Source: Neocallimastix lanati (nom. inval.) (taxonomy: Eukaryota > Neocallimastigomycota > Neocallimastigomycetes > Neocallimastigales > Neocallimastigaceae). From it: a DNA stretch of 35,000 nucleotides. Every line of letters begins with the position of its first letter. The stretch's first letter is position 1. The notes beneath the pieces were generated by a model. That model did no database searches, was not told where the DNA came from, and worked only from the letters and a program-made list of their open reading frames with translations. The stretch covers positions 1-35,000 of the forward strand of contig JACVTC010000370.1 of NCBI GenBank assembly GCA_016946835.1. The letters are read 5' to 3'. Below are positions 10,306-20,619 of this stretch, in pieces. Position numbers and translations under genes: made by a program.

Positions 10306-10735
10306 AAACCGACTGTAAGAAATAATAAATATTAACTAATAAATAATTATTATTTCATAGTCTTTATAATTATTGATAATAATTATAAATTTATTTAAAT
10401 TATAACTAATTCATTCATTGAAATATTATTAACAAATTTATTAATATTGTAATTATTCATACACATAAATATTATTAGAAAATTTAATTATATAATTATT
10501 ATTTATACACTTATTAATATTAATAATTTATTTAAATTATTCACATAATTATTAATTTAATGTAAAACATTACTTTTATTTATTTTTTTACATTGTACAT
10601 TTAAAAGAATAATTAACAAGTTTCCGTATTTGTATAATTTTATATTTAGTTTAAAAGATAGTATTATATTTATAAGTTTAGATTAGATTTTAATTATATT
10701 TAGAAAATTAGATTAATTTTGATCAATCTTTAAGT
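10306..10735. other. AT-rich spacer between relics
   Basis: The sequence is dominated by A/T with TTATTAATATTAATAATT motifs. It may include the eroded downstream (protease) part of the minus-strand gag relic, but no motif can be read. Confidence 0.4.
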
Positions 10736-10739
10736 TTTT

Positions 10740-11531
10740 CGGTTTAATCTTTTTTGGACAATTGAATTTGAGATATCCTGTTTGTTTTCATAGGAAACAA
10801 ACGCCCTTCGTTTTTTATTTAGAATAATCTCTCTTTCCTTCTTTATACATTTCCGTACAGTAATTATATTTAATCTCGTTAGGACCTCTTTTTATATGGT
10901 AAAGGTCGATATCCATTGAGTCATTATGAGTAGCAATATTAGTGAAAGATTTTTCCTTTTCAATATTTTTGAGTAAGTTTTCTATTTTTAATACAGTAGT
11001 ATTTAACCTAACAAAAAATCTAGGATTTGGATCGACTAGAGAAAGTTTTTCTTTTAATGGTTGTTTTTATCCTTTAATAATCATATAAAATTTTGTACTT
11101 TCATTAAAATCAGAATATTGAGCGATCCTATTAAATTCTGCAATATATTCAAATACGTGCCCATTCTTCTTCGGATAAATATTACAAAGCTTTCTATTTG
11201 CAACTATAGACTCACTTGTATAATCACCGAAATTTGATTTTAATTCTTTCACAAAATCATCGTATGAATAAAGTAACGGATTATTATTTCTACATAGGCA
11301 AGAAACCCATTCCAAAGATTTTCCAAGCATGTAATACATAAGAAATCGTACTTTACTTCCTTCGTCTTGAAATTGGTTTGACTTTGATTTCATGGCTAAT
11401 TCAACCATTGTCAGGAAGCCTTCAAGATCTTGATTTCTTCCGGTGAATTATGGTGGTTTGTTTACCACTCCGAAATTTAAATCATTTTCTTGATCCATTA
11501 TCGCTTCTAAGGATAAAGGATCAAACCTCAT
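10740..11531 (-). pseudogene. Ty3/gypsy gag relic with zinc knuckle, minus strand
   Basis: One single frame can be followed from ATG at 11531 (MRFDPLSLEAIMDQEND) to about 10740, interrupted by four in-frame stops and no frameshift. The centre matches the retrotransposon gag (capsid-like) pattern: FTGRNQDLEGFL, GKSLEWVS, YSYDDFVKELKSNFGD, VFEYIAEFNRIAQYSDF. Near the end a CCHC zinc knuckle keeps exact C-x2-C-x4-H-x4-C spacing, but the second Cys is TGA and the His is Tyr (CFL*KQTGYLKFNC). Gag would form the particle packaging element RNA. It has the opposite strand from the Ty3/gypsy elements on both sides, so it is a third insertion. Its own pol and LTRs are not recognisable. Confidence 0.8.
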
Positions 11532-11784
11532 TTCCAACTCTTTCAAAATAAATATTTTTTTTTCGGTTTTTTTATGGTTTTTTTATTTTCTCAAAATTAA
11601 TAACTTTATAATTTTATCATTAAAGTCGACCAGATCTTTGTCCAATTATAAATGGTAATGGTCGAGTAAACTAATTTTATAAATGACATATTAATTTTGA
11701 AAGGTTATTTTTTGATTATTGAAAAGAATTTTCAATTGTTTTAATCCTAGTTATTAGATAAAATGTTCATTTAAACCCTAAATT

Positions 11785-11908
11785 ATGGCCCATTATTACA
11801 AGTCCAAAATTTGTTAATTATTGATTCCTAAATGATAGTTTTGAATATGGCCCATTATTACAAGTCCAAAATTTGTTAATTATTGATTCCTAAATGATAG
11901 TTTTGAAT
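11785..11908 (+). repeat. 62-bp perfect tandem duplication
   Basis: The unit at 11785-11846 begins ATGGCCCATTATTACAAGTC and ends TGATAGTTTTGAAT. It is repeated without visible change at 11847-11908. Perfect identity in otherwise decayed surroundings suggests a recent duplication. Confidence 0.9.
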
Positions 11909-12141
11909 ATAACTCTATACCAGCGGTAGACCGAAAAATCTTCATCTTGTAGATTCCAAATTATTGTAACGTATTTTGTTAAATAGAAAGTAATTGTTAT
12001 TATTAACCCCTATAAAGATAATAAAAACCAAGATTTTAATATTAAAAACTAAGTTTTTGTTCAATAATTGATAGTGCTAAATGAATAAAATTAATTTTTA
12101 AATATAATACCATTAATATATATGTTAAATATGATAATTTA
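11909..12141. other. AT-rich stretch upstream of the dockerin relic
   Basis: No continuous frame is visible. It may be the eroded catalytic part of the dockerin protein, but no enzyme motif could be read. Confidence 0.4.
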
Positions 12142-12400
12142 TCCTGATCAGCTAAATTTTCTAAATATAGTGTTAAATAAAATTCTAATCAAAATATGCA
12201 AGTTGAATATATAGATGAGTTTGGAATTAAAGTATTGAAACTCATGGGGGAAACGTGAACTATGTGCTAGTGGTTATGTTAAATGTTCATTTAATGTTTT
12301 AGGATACTCATTTTAATCTTTCGTAAATCCAGAAGTCAGATATACTGATGAAAATGGTTCATGGGGATTAGAGGATAGTCAGTGGTGTAGTATTGATTAA
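12142..12400 (+). pseudogene. Double fungal dockerin (CBM10-like) relic of a cellulosomal protein
   Basis: Two copies of the fungal dockerin pattern can be read. Copy 1 starts at 12142 as S*SAKFSKYSVK and continues NSNQNMQVEYIDEFG, then after a frame slip WGKRELC; a Trp codon appears mutated to TGA. Copy 2 reads VLGYSF*SFVNPEVR followed by YTDENGSWGLEDSQWCSID and a stop at 12398-12400. The family hallmark is a Cys-rich GY-x-CC start, then V-x-YTD-x-x-G-x-WG-x-E-N-x-x-WC-x-I. Copy 2 keeps nearly all of it, although several Cys are lost. In gut fungi such domains sit at protein ends, often in tandem, and tether plant-cell-wall enzymes to scaffoldins in secreted cellulosomes. The enzyme part is not recognisable here. 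Confidence 0.72.
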
Positions 12401-12735
12401 TCAATATTATACTATAATTCGTATCAAAAAATAATAAATCCAAAGAATGTCTCATAGTCAGTAAACATTCAGATACAAATGTATTTTATTGGGAGATTGC
12501 AATAATATTATTTGGACTTAATAGAACGAAAAATTTATTTTAGATGTAACTGAAAATACATATTTGCTATGAATTTACAAATTAGAAGAATAATTAATTG
12601 TAGTGAAGCTGATAATCAAATCAACCATTATATTCATTTTAAAATTATATATAACAAACATATCTGTATTAAAAATGATATTAAATCAAATAACCATTCT
12701 TACATTTTATAATCTTAATTTATATTATTAAATCA
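12401..12735. other. Decayed sequence between dockerin and copia relics
   Basis: The stretch may contain the eroded RNase H end of the minus-strand copia element, but no motif could be assigned with confidence. Confidence 0.35.
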
Positions 12736-12739
12736 ACTT

Positions 12740-13560
12740 CACCTACAACTGTAGATTAAATTATTTCATCATTTGTACTTGTAACGATTATACTATAGAT
12801 ATATACAACTGATGAAAAATTTATTTAAAAATAATTATGTTTTTTATGTATATATATGGGTCACTTATAAATCTCTTAAAATTTAGTTCCAGTAATGACT
12901 TATTTAATGATTCATTCCATATTCTACCTTATTGTTTTAGACCATATAATGCTTTATATAATTTATAAAATCCTTTTTATTTTATACTATTCAGCATCAA
13001 TACATAAATTTCTTCATCTTATTTTGAATTAAGATAAGCAAATTTAATATCCATCTAGTAATTATTGAAGTAATTTTGAACTACAATAGAAATAATTGAT
13101 CTAAAAGTATCACGTTTGAATCTTTAGGAAAATATATTATTATAATCATTTTTATATATTTGGTTAATTCCTCTTGTTACTGATTTAGCTTTATATTTAA
13201 CTATCTTACTCTCAGAATTTCTTTTTTATTTTTAAGTATCCATTTGGTAAAATATTATTTGTACTCTTCGATACTACATTCATATTAGTAAAATTTAATT
13301 TTTTTCACTTTAATTCTTCTTGAATTACTTTAAACCTAACCTTATTTTTATCTTTCATATAAATAAATTTTAATAGTTACATGGATCATTAAACTTTTAT
13401 TTTCACAATAGAAACATTATTCTTAAAATTATCTTTTAATTTATAATATTTTATTATTTTATTAGAGGTCCTGCCATGATTTATTTATTAATTCAATTTT
13501 GTTTACCTACGTTATTACTATCTAATCAGAAGTATATCTTTTATATCGAATGATTTTAAT
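12740..13560 (-). pseudogene. Ty1/copia reverse transcriptase relic, minus strand
   Basis: Reading the minus strand from about 13280 gives NNILPNGYLKIKK. After one frame slip, a long single frame follows with six stops: SKIVKYKAKSVTRG at about 13200, DIKFAYLNSK*DEEIYVL, then GFYKLYKALYGLKQ*GRIW near 12930-12965, then DPYIYIK near 12850. These are the classic copia RT segments (KARLVARG-like, D-x-x-x-AFL, LYGLKQ). The expected YVDD box near 12791-12803 reads YIYSIIVTSTNDE, so both catalytic Asp are gone. Upstream sequence to about 13560 seems to be the eroded linker from integrase. Intact relatives reverse-transcribe element RNA inside particles. Family call is firm; ends are approximate. Confidence 0.82.
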
Positions 13561-14110
13561 TTTCTAGCTTGATTACTCGCAATATTATGTTTACTTATAT
13601 TTTATTCTTTACGTTTATAACTAATTTTTTTATTAATTTACTATTATTATTTCTGTTATTCATAGAAATAACCTTTTCACTATAAAGTTTATTATTGTTT
13701 AAATATTCCATTTTAATTCGTTTATTAAGCTAATTTAAAGTTTCTTTTTGTTCTTTAGATTTTGTTTATAATAATTTTGCATTTTTATGCTAATTTTTGA
13801 ATTATTTCTTTTATTGTATATTTTTTTATTTGAGTTTGATTATAATATTTCACTATTGGATATTGAATAATTATTAATTAAATTTACTGAAGTATGATTA
13901 TTATTATTCAAATAAATATTGAATTATTTATTTTTAGAACATAAAAATTATCCATTTGATAATTATTTTACGTTTAATGTTTTTAAATTATAAATATTAA
14001 CATTGGTAAAATAAATTAATTAGCATACTTCAATATTTTTATTTACTGTTTAAAAGTATAAACTTTGTATAACAGACACATGGTAAAAAGATAGCTATCG
14101 AATGATGTAT
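13561..14110. other. AT-rich, decayed DNA, possibly copia upstream part
   Basis: No motif can be read on either strand. It lies where copia integrase and gag would be expected, but decay and T-rich tracts hide any frame. Confidence 0.35.
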
Positions 14111-14114
14111 TTAT

Positions 14115-14450
14115 TGTTACGAAATGTATTCAAGAACAGTTAGTTTAATTACCTTCAATATTTGTATATTAATTTCTTAATATTTATTTTTATTTACTTA
14201 ATTTTAAAATTATTGAGATTTATAAGTAAATCATATAATTAATTTAATATCGTACTTGTATTAATATTAATTTAAGTTACCAAAAAACATTTTATTATTA
14301 ATAAAAAGTAAATTACTATATTATTAAATTATTAATACTTAACATAAACCAAGCCTTCTATTAATGAATAGAGTAAATAGTGCTGTGTTTTATTCTTTAA
14401 GTGTTGAATTGTTAGTATTTATTATTGAGTAATAAAACTCGTGAAATACG
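14115..14450 (+). mobile_element. Probable 5' LTR region of the second Ty3/gypsy element
   Basis: The stretch contains the GAATAGAGTAAATAGTGCTG block that matches the region after the first element's pol. It may begin at TGTTACGAAATG (14115). The 3' boundary and primer-binding site could not be fixed. Confidence 0.4.
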
Positions 14451-14631
14451 AAAGAGACGAATACTACAGAAAAGCCATTATGGCGTATAACTATTCAAAT
14501 GTGGCGATGTAGGTAATAAAATCGATCTAAGTCCAATTAATAATAATAATATTGGAGCTCTTGATTTTTCTTCATTTATAAACAGGTGGTCGGAAAAGAA
14601 AAAAACCGTGTTACTTAGTTGTCAGTAATAA

Positions 14632-15880
14632 ATGTCATCAAAATTAGATGCTGTGCTAAAACAAAATGAAAATAAATTTTCAAAAAAATGAAACAGAGCT
14701 AAACCACTTTATCCAAGTTAGACAAGTGGTTTTGTGAAATTGAGAAGAGAGTGGCAAACGATGAAACAGGCAGTCAGGCTAGTGTGGCTGAACTTCGTAT
14801 AATGGATGAAATCCTGCAGCAGCAGATTACCGTAGGAAAAGGAAAAGAAGTAATAGTGGAATATGAAATTTATAATATCGAAACCTACCTGAAAGAAAAC
14901 TAGGAAAAAAGAAAGAAATTCCAGCAAGACCTCAAAAAAAGGGATCCATAAATTAATAAGATTTAATTATTATTAGAAGAGAATCAAAATTAGACAAAGT
15001 TGTATAATAATGAATTAGAAAAAAATATCGAAAGATTAATTGAGCTAAATCAAACACAACAAAAAGAGGATGAAAGATTTGGATATTTAGCTTGGGGAAT
15101 TCAAGAGAATGGGTAGTTGCCGATTAATAAACCTATTCAACCTTATATTAATATTAAAGGTTACGGCTTTAAGATACTGTACCGACCAACTCCACAAAAG
15201 TTCATAAAATGCTAAATCGTGAACGTAGAGATCACTGATGCGTACTCTGCGGAGTACGAAAGTTACATTCCAATATTCAATAATTAAAGAAGGTATGAAA
15301 AAATTTTTATGAATAGGCTAAACCATTATTTTGGTAAACACTAGAAGTTTCATCAAGCTAAGCCTATTTTAATATTATAATGAATTGCTTAAAAGTAATA
15401 CCAAATAGACGATATAGTTAAATGATGTGACGATCCATTTACTGTTGGCTAAAAATTAAATTTAAGTTTTAAAATAAATTTTAGTCATTTACTACTGGTA
15501 ATGGTAAAGTATTGATACCACATGTAACGGATGAGTTCAAAATAGAGGTAAAGATGGTTGATGAACTCACCAATAGAACAAACTTATATGACTTTACAAC
15601 GAGATGTAGGAGTGGCTATGCCATTAACCATTATATTAACTTCAAAATTCACTGATGGACGCCTGATATATCAATAGGTAGATGTCCAAGAGCAGCTTCA
15701 ATAAGTTTATAAGATTGCTGGTGAAAGACCACAGCTACTTGATGTAGACTCACTAGGAAAGTGTGAAGGTGATAGCATATACATAATACAGAATAATAAT
15801 AAAGATAAAGTTGAAGAAGAGAAGGTAGAATCGCAAACTTTATTAAAGTAAGATAGATCTCGATCCTTATACAACACATT
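14632..15880 (+). pseudogene. Gag/protease part of the second Ty3/gypsy element, decayed
   Basis: The reading begins MSSKLDAVLKQNENKF and slips frame. It then gives a charged, probably coiled-coil stretch: KLDKWFCEIEKRVANDE, VAELRIMDEILQQQ, ELEKNIERLIELNQTQQKED, up to about 15115. Later segments such as GKVLIPHVTDEFKIEVKMVD (about 15503-15560) and LLDVDSLGKCEGDSIYIIQ (about 15738) are open but not matched to a known domain. No aspartic protease motif or zinc knuckle could be read. The position directly upstream of the RT segment makes a Gag-Pro identity likely. Multiple stops make it non-functional. Confidence 0.6.
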
Positions 15881-17890
15881 ATAAAGGACCAATTTACCCT
15901 TCTAGTCAAAGGGAAGAAAAAGGTTTAAAGGAATACATTGACTAGAACTTAACTAAGGGATTTATTAAGTCAATATATTTTGCAGGTGTCCAGCGTTATT
16001 CGTGACGAAAAAATCAAGTGAATTACGACTACATGAAACTGAACAAATGGGTCAAAAGAAACAAATAGTCTATTCCTAGATTTAGTGCAGTTTATATGGA
16101 TATAAAAGAAATATAGTGCTTTTCAAATTTAATCTGAAATTTGCCTATAACTTAATGTAAATATAAGAGAGTGACGAATATAAAACAATATTTAATACTA
16201 AGTTCAGTCATTTTGAGTATATGGTAATATTTTTGAGTTAACCAATGCATCCACAGTAATTAAAATTTTTGTGAACAATAGATTTAGTGAAGATATTGGG
16301 AAGTACTGCAAGTCTACTTAGATGACAGAGTAGTATAGCAGCATTCTAATAAACGTTAGAGGAAAATTTAGATCATGTTCGAAGAATACTTATTAAATTA
16401 ATTGAATGAAGTTCTTTCCTCCCAGCCAGTGCTAGCTTTTCCTGAACACGATAAATAGTTCTTTGTCATATATGATACTGTTAATTATTATATAGAAGGA
16501 GTATTACTACAAAATAGAAACGACAAAACCTTTCATCCAATCTACTACAATTTTAAGACACCCAGAAAGACTAATTTAATTACTAAATTACAGAAAAAAA
16601 ACTATTATCAATAAAGACGGCATTCACCAAATGACGTCAATTACTTCATGGTGCAAAGCATAAGATTAATGTTTATAAAGATCATTAAAATTTGCTGTTC
16701 GCCACCAAATCGCAATTGCTAAATACTAGTCAAATCAGGTGTCAAGAATTATTTTCCATATACTAGTTTTAGATAGTTTATAGACCTGGAAAATAGTTCT
16801 CTCGAGAGTAAAGAGAGAAGGTGAGGATTTTGATGAGAATAGTCTTTTATGACTTGACCAAGTGGCAGGATTTAATGAGGATGATGGAAAAACCAAATAA
16901 TTATCTGTAATTGCGAACTTTATGGATTATATCAATCCTGCTCACCAATAAAATAAAATGACTCAGAAATAATTTAATATATAGTTGAAGGAAGTAGAAA
17001 TAGCTACAATAAAAACCCTTTACGAGAAGTAGATGCTCTTTTAGTAATAAAGGAAAATCCAGAATAAGACTACGTACCTTCACTATTTAGAGATAATTTA
17101 ACTTAAATACCATTAAAAGAGCTTAGGCTATTTGTGGATAGATTAAACAACAGATATGGTCACAAGAAATTTCTAACGGTCAAAAATGAATAAGATTATA
17201 TAAGGCAACATCAAAGCCTGTAAAATCTGCAATATTCAAAAAGATGACATCGATAAAGAATATGATATAGTTATTAGGATCCCAAATACTGGTTTCAACT
17301 AGACTTTATAATCGAGTTAATAATGAAAAGAAAAATTAAAAAGAGAATGGATTTTTAAGGGAAACCATAAGGACATGTTGTATTTTAGTATGCTGTGATG
17401 AATTATCCAATATGATACACCTAATTGGCTTCTAGTATGCTATTAATGAAATCAAGAAAGGAAATGCCTTTTTAAGGGACATATATGGATTTCGTGAATA
17501 ATCTAGGATATATCAAATATATTCTAGAGATCTCGCAAAAAGATACATGGACAATATAGACAAAAGCCTAACAGATAACTACCAGATGTACAGATAGTTG
17601 GACAAAGTACGGTTGAAAAAACTCGAGAATTATAATTCGATACCCTTTTATAAATTATCTATCAGCTCGCACATGGAAAAGAACTATCATTTATATATTA
17701 GGTTCTTGAAAGACACAAAACTAATATCATTATTTATTTTCATTTAGGGAAAGAAATCAAGAATACTTAAATTCTGATATAATTGATGATAAACCTTTTT
17801 ATGTAAAAGTGCTTGAGAATTCACAAAATTTAGAAAACAGCCAATTCATTGCAAATGTCAATAATTAGTAGTTCGCTTCTTGGTAAAGGC
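15881..17890 (+). pseudogene. Pol of the second Ty3/gypsy element, heavily decayed
   Basis: Pre-RT segment GPIYPSSQREEKGLKEYID and TKGFIKSIYFAGVQR lie at about 15885-15990, followed by ALFVTKKSSELRL. RT continues near 16195 with FSHFEYMV and has YLDD at about 16310-16325, so catalytic Asp codons survive. RNase H starts near 16440 with LAFPEHDK*FFVIYDTVNYY, closely like the first element's VLAYLDHEKQFFVESDAINYT. The integrase zinc region near 17210-17260 reads KACKICNIQKDDIDKEYD, keeping both Cys where the first element has one. The tail near 17840 has SQFIANV, like SKFIANV of the first element. The integrase core is largely lost. The two elements are therefore members of one family of different age. 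Confidence 0.78.
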
Positions 17891-18190
17891 CTACTAACGA
17901 ATATAAGGTAAAATTAAAGCTATCATGCTATATCCTTATGGTTAAATTATGAATGTATAAATAGTTAGCATATAGTTTGATCATTTATATAAAGTCATTG
18001 TCAAATTTCATATAATTAATGTACATTAAATTTTTTATACTTTATTAATAATAATTATAATTTATTATTTGTGTTTTTTGTTAGATAATTTATTAATATA
18101 TTAAAAAGAAATAGTGACAATACTTTATTTTACTATTTAATAGGTACTAACAATTGTCTTACCTAAATATATAAAGTTTTGCAAAAAATT
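17891..18190 (+). mobile_element. 3' untranslated/LTR remnant of the second Ty3/gypsy element
   Basis: Order and wording match the first element after its pol: GTACATTAAATTTT, a TATACTTTATT block and GTTAGATAATTTATTAAT, compared with TTAGATAATTAGTAAAT in the first element. The true boundary is not defined. Confidence 0.4.
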
Positions 18191-19440
18191 TTTATTCCAT
18201 TTCACTGAAATTCAAAAAATATAAAAATCAAATTTTAATAACGTAACTTTTAAAGATGATTTTGCCAATAACATGTGCTATTTATAAAAATTATTAGAAA
18301 AAAAATAATTCAATATTAATTAAAAATCAATAAAATTCGAAAATAATGAAAATAAAGTAATTTTATGTTATCTCCAGATTGTATGGAAATAAGATGAATT
18401 GATTAGCTTCTCTTATGTAAAATTAAAATTCTTGTTTATTCAAATACGATAATTTCATAGTAAGAATGAATAAATCTAAAGTGATTACCATTTATTTTTC
18501 TTTCTAATCAAAGGATAAAAACTATCAAGCAAAAATGAGTTGGAGATATTAAAACTTATAATCTCGAGTTTAATAGATATTTAGACAAATCTTCAAGGAA
18601 AGAAGAGGCCAAAATAGACACTTCTTTTATTGGATGTCATCACCACTAGAATTTTTTAAATGTTCCCAGGTTTGAATAATAAATATTCTTCAATAAATAC
18701 ATATTTTCATGATTTAAATATAAATTTATTTATTTATTGCTTTAAAAATCAATTTTAATAACATAACTAAACTAATAAATGTATAATTGATAGGATAAAT
18801 TCAATATGTTATTATAAATTAAAATTATAAATTAATGTTAATAATTTTTATTTGTTTAAATTATTTTTTATTATTATAATAATCAATAAAAAATTAATAT
18901 CTGAATTTAAATTATAAAAGTTCTAGATTTATTAATAAATTATTTTATAGTGTATTATTAATTTAATTAATTATTTATATGATATTTAAAAGTAAATAAA
19001 TATTTAATTAAATATTTAAAAGAAAATTATTTAATATTAATTTTTTTTGCTTTTTAAAAAATTAAAGTTAATAAAGTTTTTTTTTATTAATAATATAATT
19101 GTAATTAATTATAAATTTATTATTAAAATTTTATTTATATTATTAAAAAAAAATATTATTTAATATGAAGAATAATATAAAAAAATTATTTTATATTTAA
19201 AGTAATTATTTTATTTTAAAAGAATTTTAAAATTTAATTTAATCAAAGTTTTATATTTTAACAAAAAAAAATTATCTTTTTTTTATCTTTTTTTATATTT
19301 TTTTTATATTTTTTTTAAATTTTATATTTTTTTTATTATTATATATAGAAATATTTTAATTTTATTTAAAAATAATATATAATTAATATTTTTTTTTAAA
19401 AAATAAAATCAAATTAAGAATTAATATTATTATTTATATA
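18191..19440. other. AT-rich intergenic DNA upstream of the first ankyrin-like gene
   Basis: The first half (to about 18,690) is slightly less AT-rich and holds one possible coding scrap. From 18,700 on it is A/T homopolymer-rich, as expected for a promoter/5' region in this genome. T-tracts at 19260-19340 lie ahead of the ATG at 19441. Confidence 0.5.
18537..18648 (+). pseudogene. Short coding scrap, function unknown
   Basis: An open frame reads VGDIKTYNLEFNRYLDKSSR followed by KEEAKIDTSFIGCHHH and a stop. Its amino-acid mix and codon use look protein-coding and unlike the A/T-rich DNA around it. No start is seen and a stop lies just upstream. I do not recognise the family; it could be the C-terminal remnant of a lost gene or chance. 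Confidence 0.3.
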
Positions 19441-20619
19441 ATGAAAAGAATAGAAACTGAAGAAATCCTTAAAGAAAAACAAATATTAGTTTTAGAATTA
19501 CTTCAGACTAATAGTATTAATAAATTAAAAGATTTTATATATAATATAAAAATTCCTCTTTATTTTTTAAATAGTACTAATTTTGATTTACTTATTATAG
19601 CTTTAAGTTTAAATTGCTCATTAGATATTGTAGAATTAATCTTTAATAATTGTAACTATAAAACTCTAAATTATGAAGTTAAATATTTATATTATATATA
19701 TGATATAATAAATAACAAAGAAACAAATGATATAAATAATTCAAAAGAATTATTAGAAAGAAATAATTATAAAAAATCGCCACTTTTAGTATCATTAGAG
19801 AATTCTAATTTTCAAATCACAAAATTTTTAATCGAAAAAGGAGCTGATATTTACTATAGAGTAAATGGTAAAAATATTTTAGAAATATTAAGAGAGGAAA
19901 ATTCATTAACAACAAAAAAATTAAATTTTCTTTTGAAAAATGGATTTACCTTAAAAAAATTTAAAATTGAACGACTCAGTAATTTTGATTTCAAATATAT
20001 CAAAATGTGCTTAGAAAATTACGTATTTGATATAAATTTTATAAAAAATCTTCTTAATTTATACAAAAATAAAAATGGAATTTCCAAAAGAAACTTCAAT
20101 CATATTATTAATTGTGAAAAAAATAAAGTTGAAATACCACGAAATTTATATTTAGAATATCTAGACAAGAAAGAATATCGAAAAGTTGAATATCTTTTTA
20201 AATACTATGATACATCAAAAACTACATCATTTAAAGATTTTATTCTTTTTTATTTAAATTATTTTGACAGAAACTTTAATAAAAAACCATTGTATGATTT
20301 TTTTAATTTTATTATTAATAATGATAACATTTTACCATTTAGTAAAGAATACGCAATTAATGAAAATGAAACCATAATACAAAATAAAAAATTAAAAATG
20401 ATTCAATTAATAAAAAATAATGATACTTTAAAATTGGAAGCATTTTTAAAGAAGAATAATTATATTCTAAATTGTTTATATTCAAACAAAAATGATATTT
20501 TAAAATTAATAATTAAATGTAATGCTTCATCACCAGTGTTTTATATTCTTCAAAATACTTTTTTTAATGAAAATTCGAATGATAAAGCAATTAATGAGTT
20601 AATTGATTATAATAAATAA
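19441..20619 (+). CDS. Ankyrin-repeat-like protein, paralogue of the gene at 29.1-30.2 kb
   Basis: This is an uninterrupted 392-residue frame in AT-rich DNA, starting at the first ATG after a long T/A-rich leader. Residues 111-152 form the clearest ankyrin unit: SPLLVSLENSNFQITKFLIE then KGADIYYR and ILEIL. Residues 47-72 (NFDLLIIALSLNCSLDIVELIF) form a degenerate unit, and further diverged helical units probably fill the rest, rich in Lys, Asn, Ile, Leu. No signal peptide or membrane segment is evident, so an intracellular, protein-binding role is likely, as for ankyrin proteins generally. The IP...L....NFD-LL pattern is shared with the minus-strand gene beyond the satellite array. Partner and pathway are unknown. 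It could also be an F-box-less member of a lineage-specific expanded family. Confidence 0.82.
   Translation: MKRIETEEILKEKQILVLELLQTNSINKLKDFIYNIKIPLYFLNSTNFDLLIIALSLNCSLDIVELIFNNCNYKTLNYEVKYLYYIYDIINNKETNDINNSKELLERNNYKKSPLLVSLENSNFQITKFLIEKGADIYYRVNGKNILEILREENSLTTKKLNFLLKNGFTLKKFKIERLSNFDFKYIKMCLENYVFDINFIKNLLNLYKNKNGISKRNFNHIINCEKNKVEIPRNLYLEYLDKKEYRKVEYLFKYYDTSKTTSFKDFILFYLNYFDRNFNKKPLYDFFNFIINNDNILPFSKEYAINENETIIQNKKLKMIQLIKNNDTLKLEAFLKKNNYILNCLYSNKNDILKLIIKCNASSPVFYILQNTFFNENSNDKAINELIDYNK

Noticed and set aside
15239-15257. Perfect hairpin CGTACTC/GAGTACG as a regulatory stem
   Set aside because: It lies within the decayed Gag coding stretch (DAYSAEYES) and is short enough to be chance.
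15649-15909. Two overlapping minus-strand ORFs of 60-86 residues
   Set aside because: They are antisense to the second gypsy element, where the plus strand shows GPIYPSSQREEKGL and other real pol segments.
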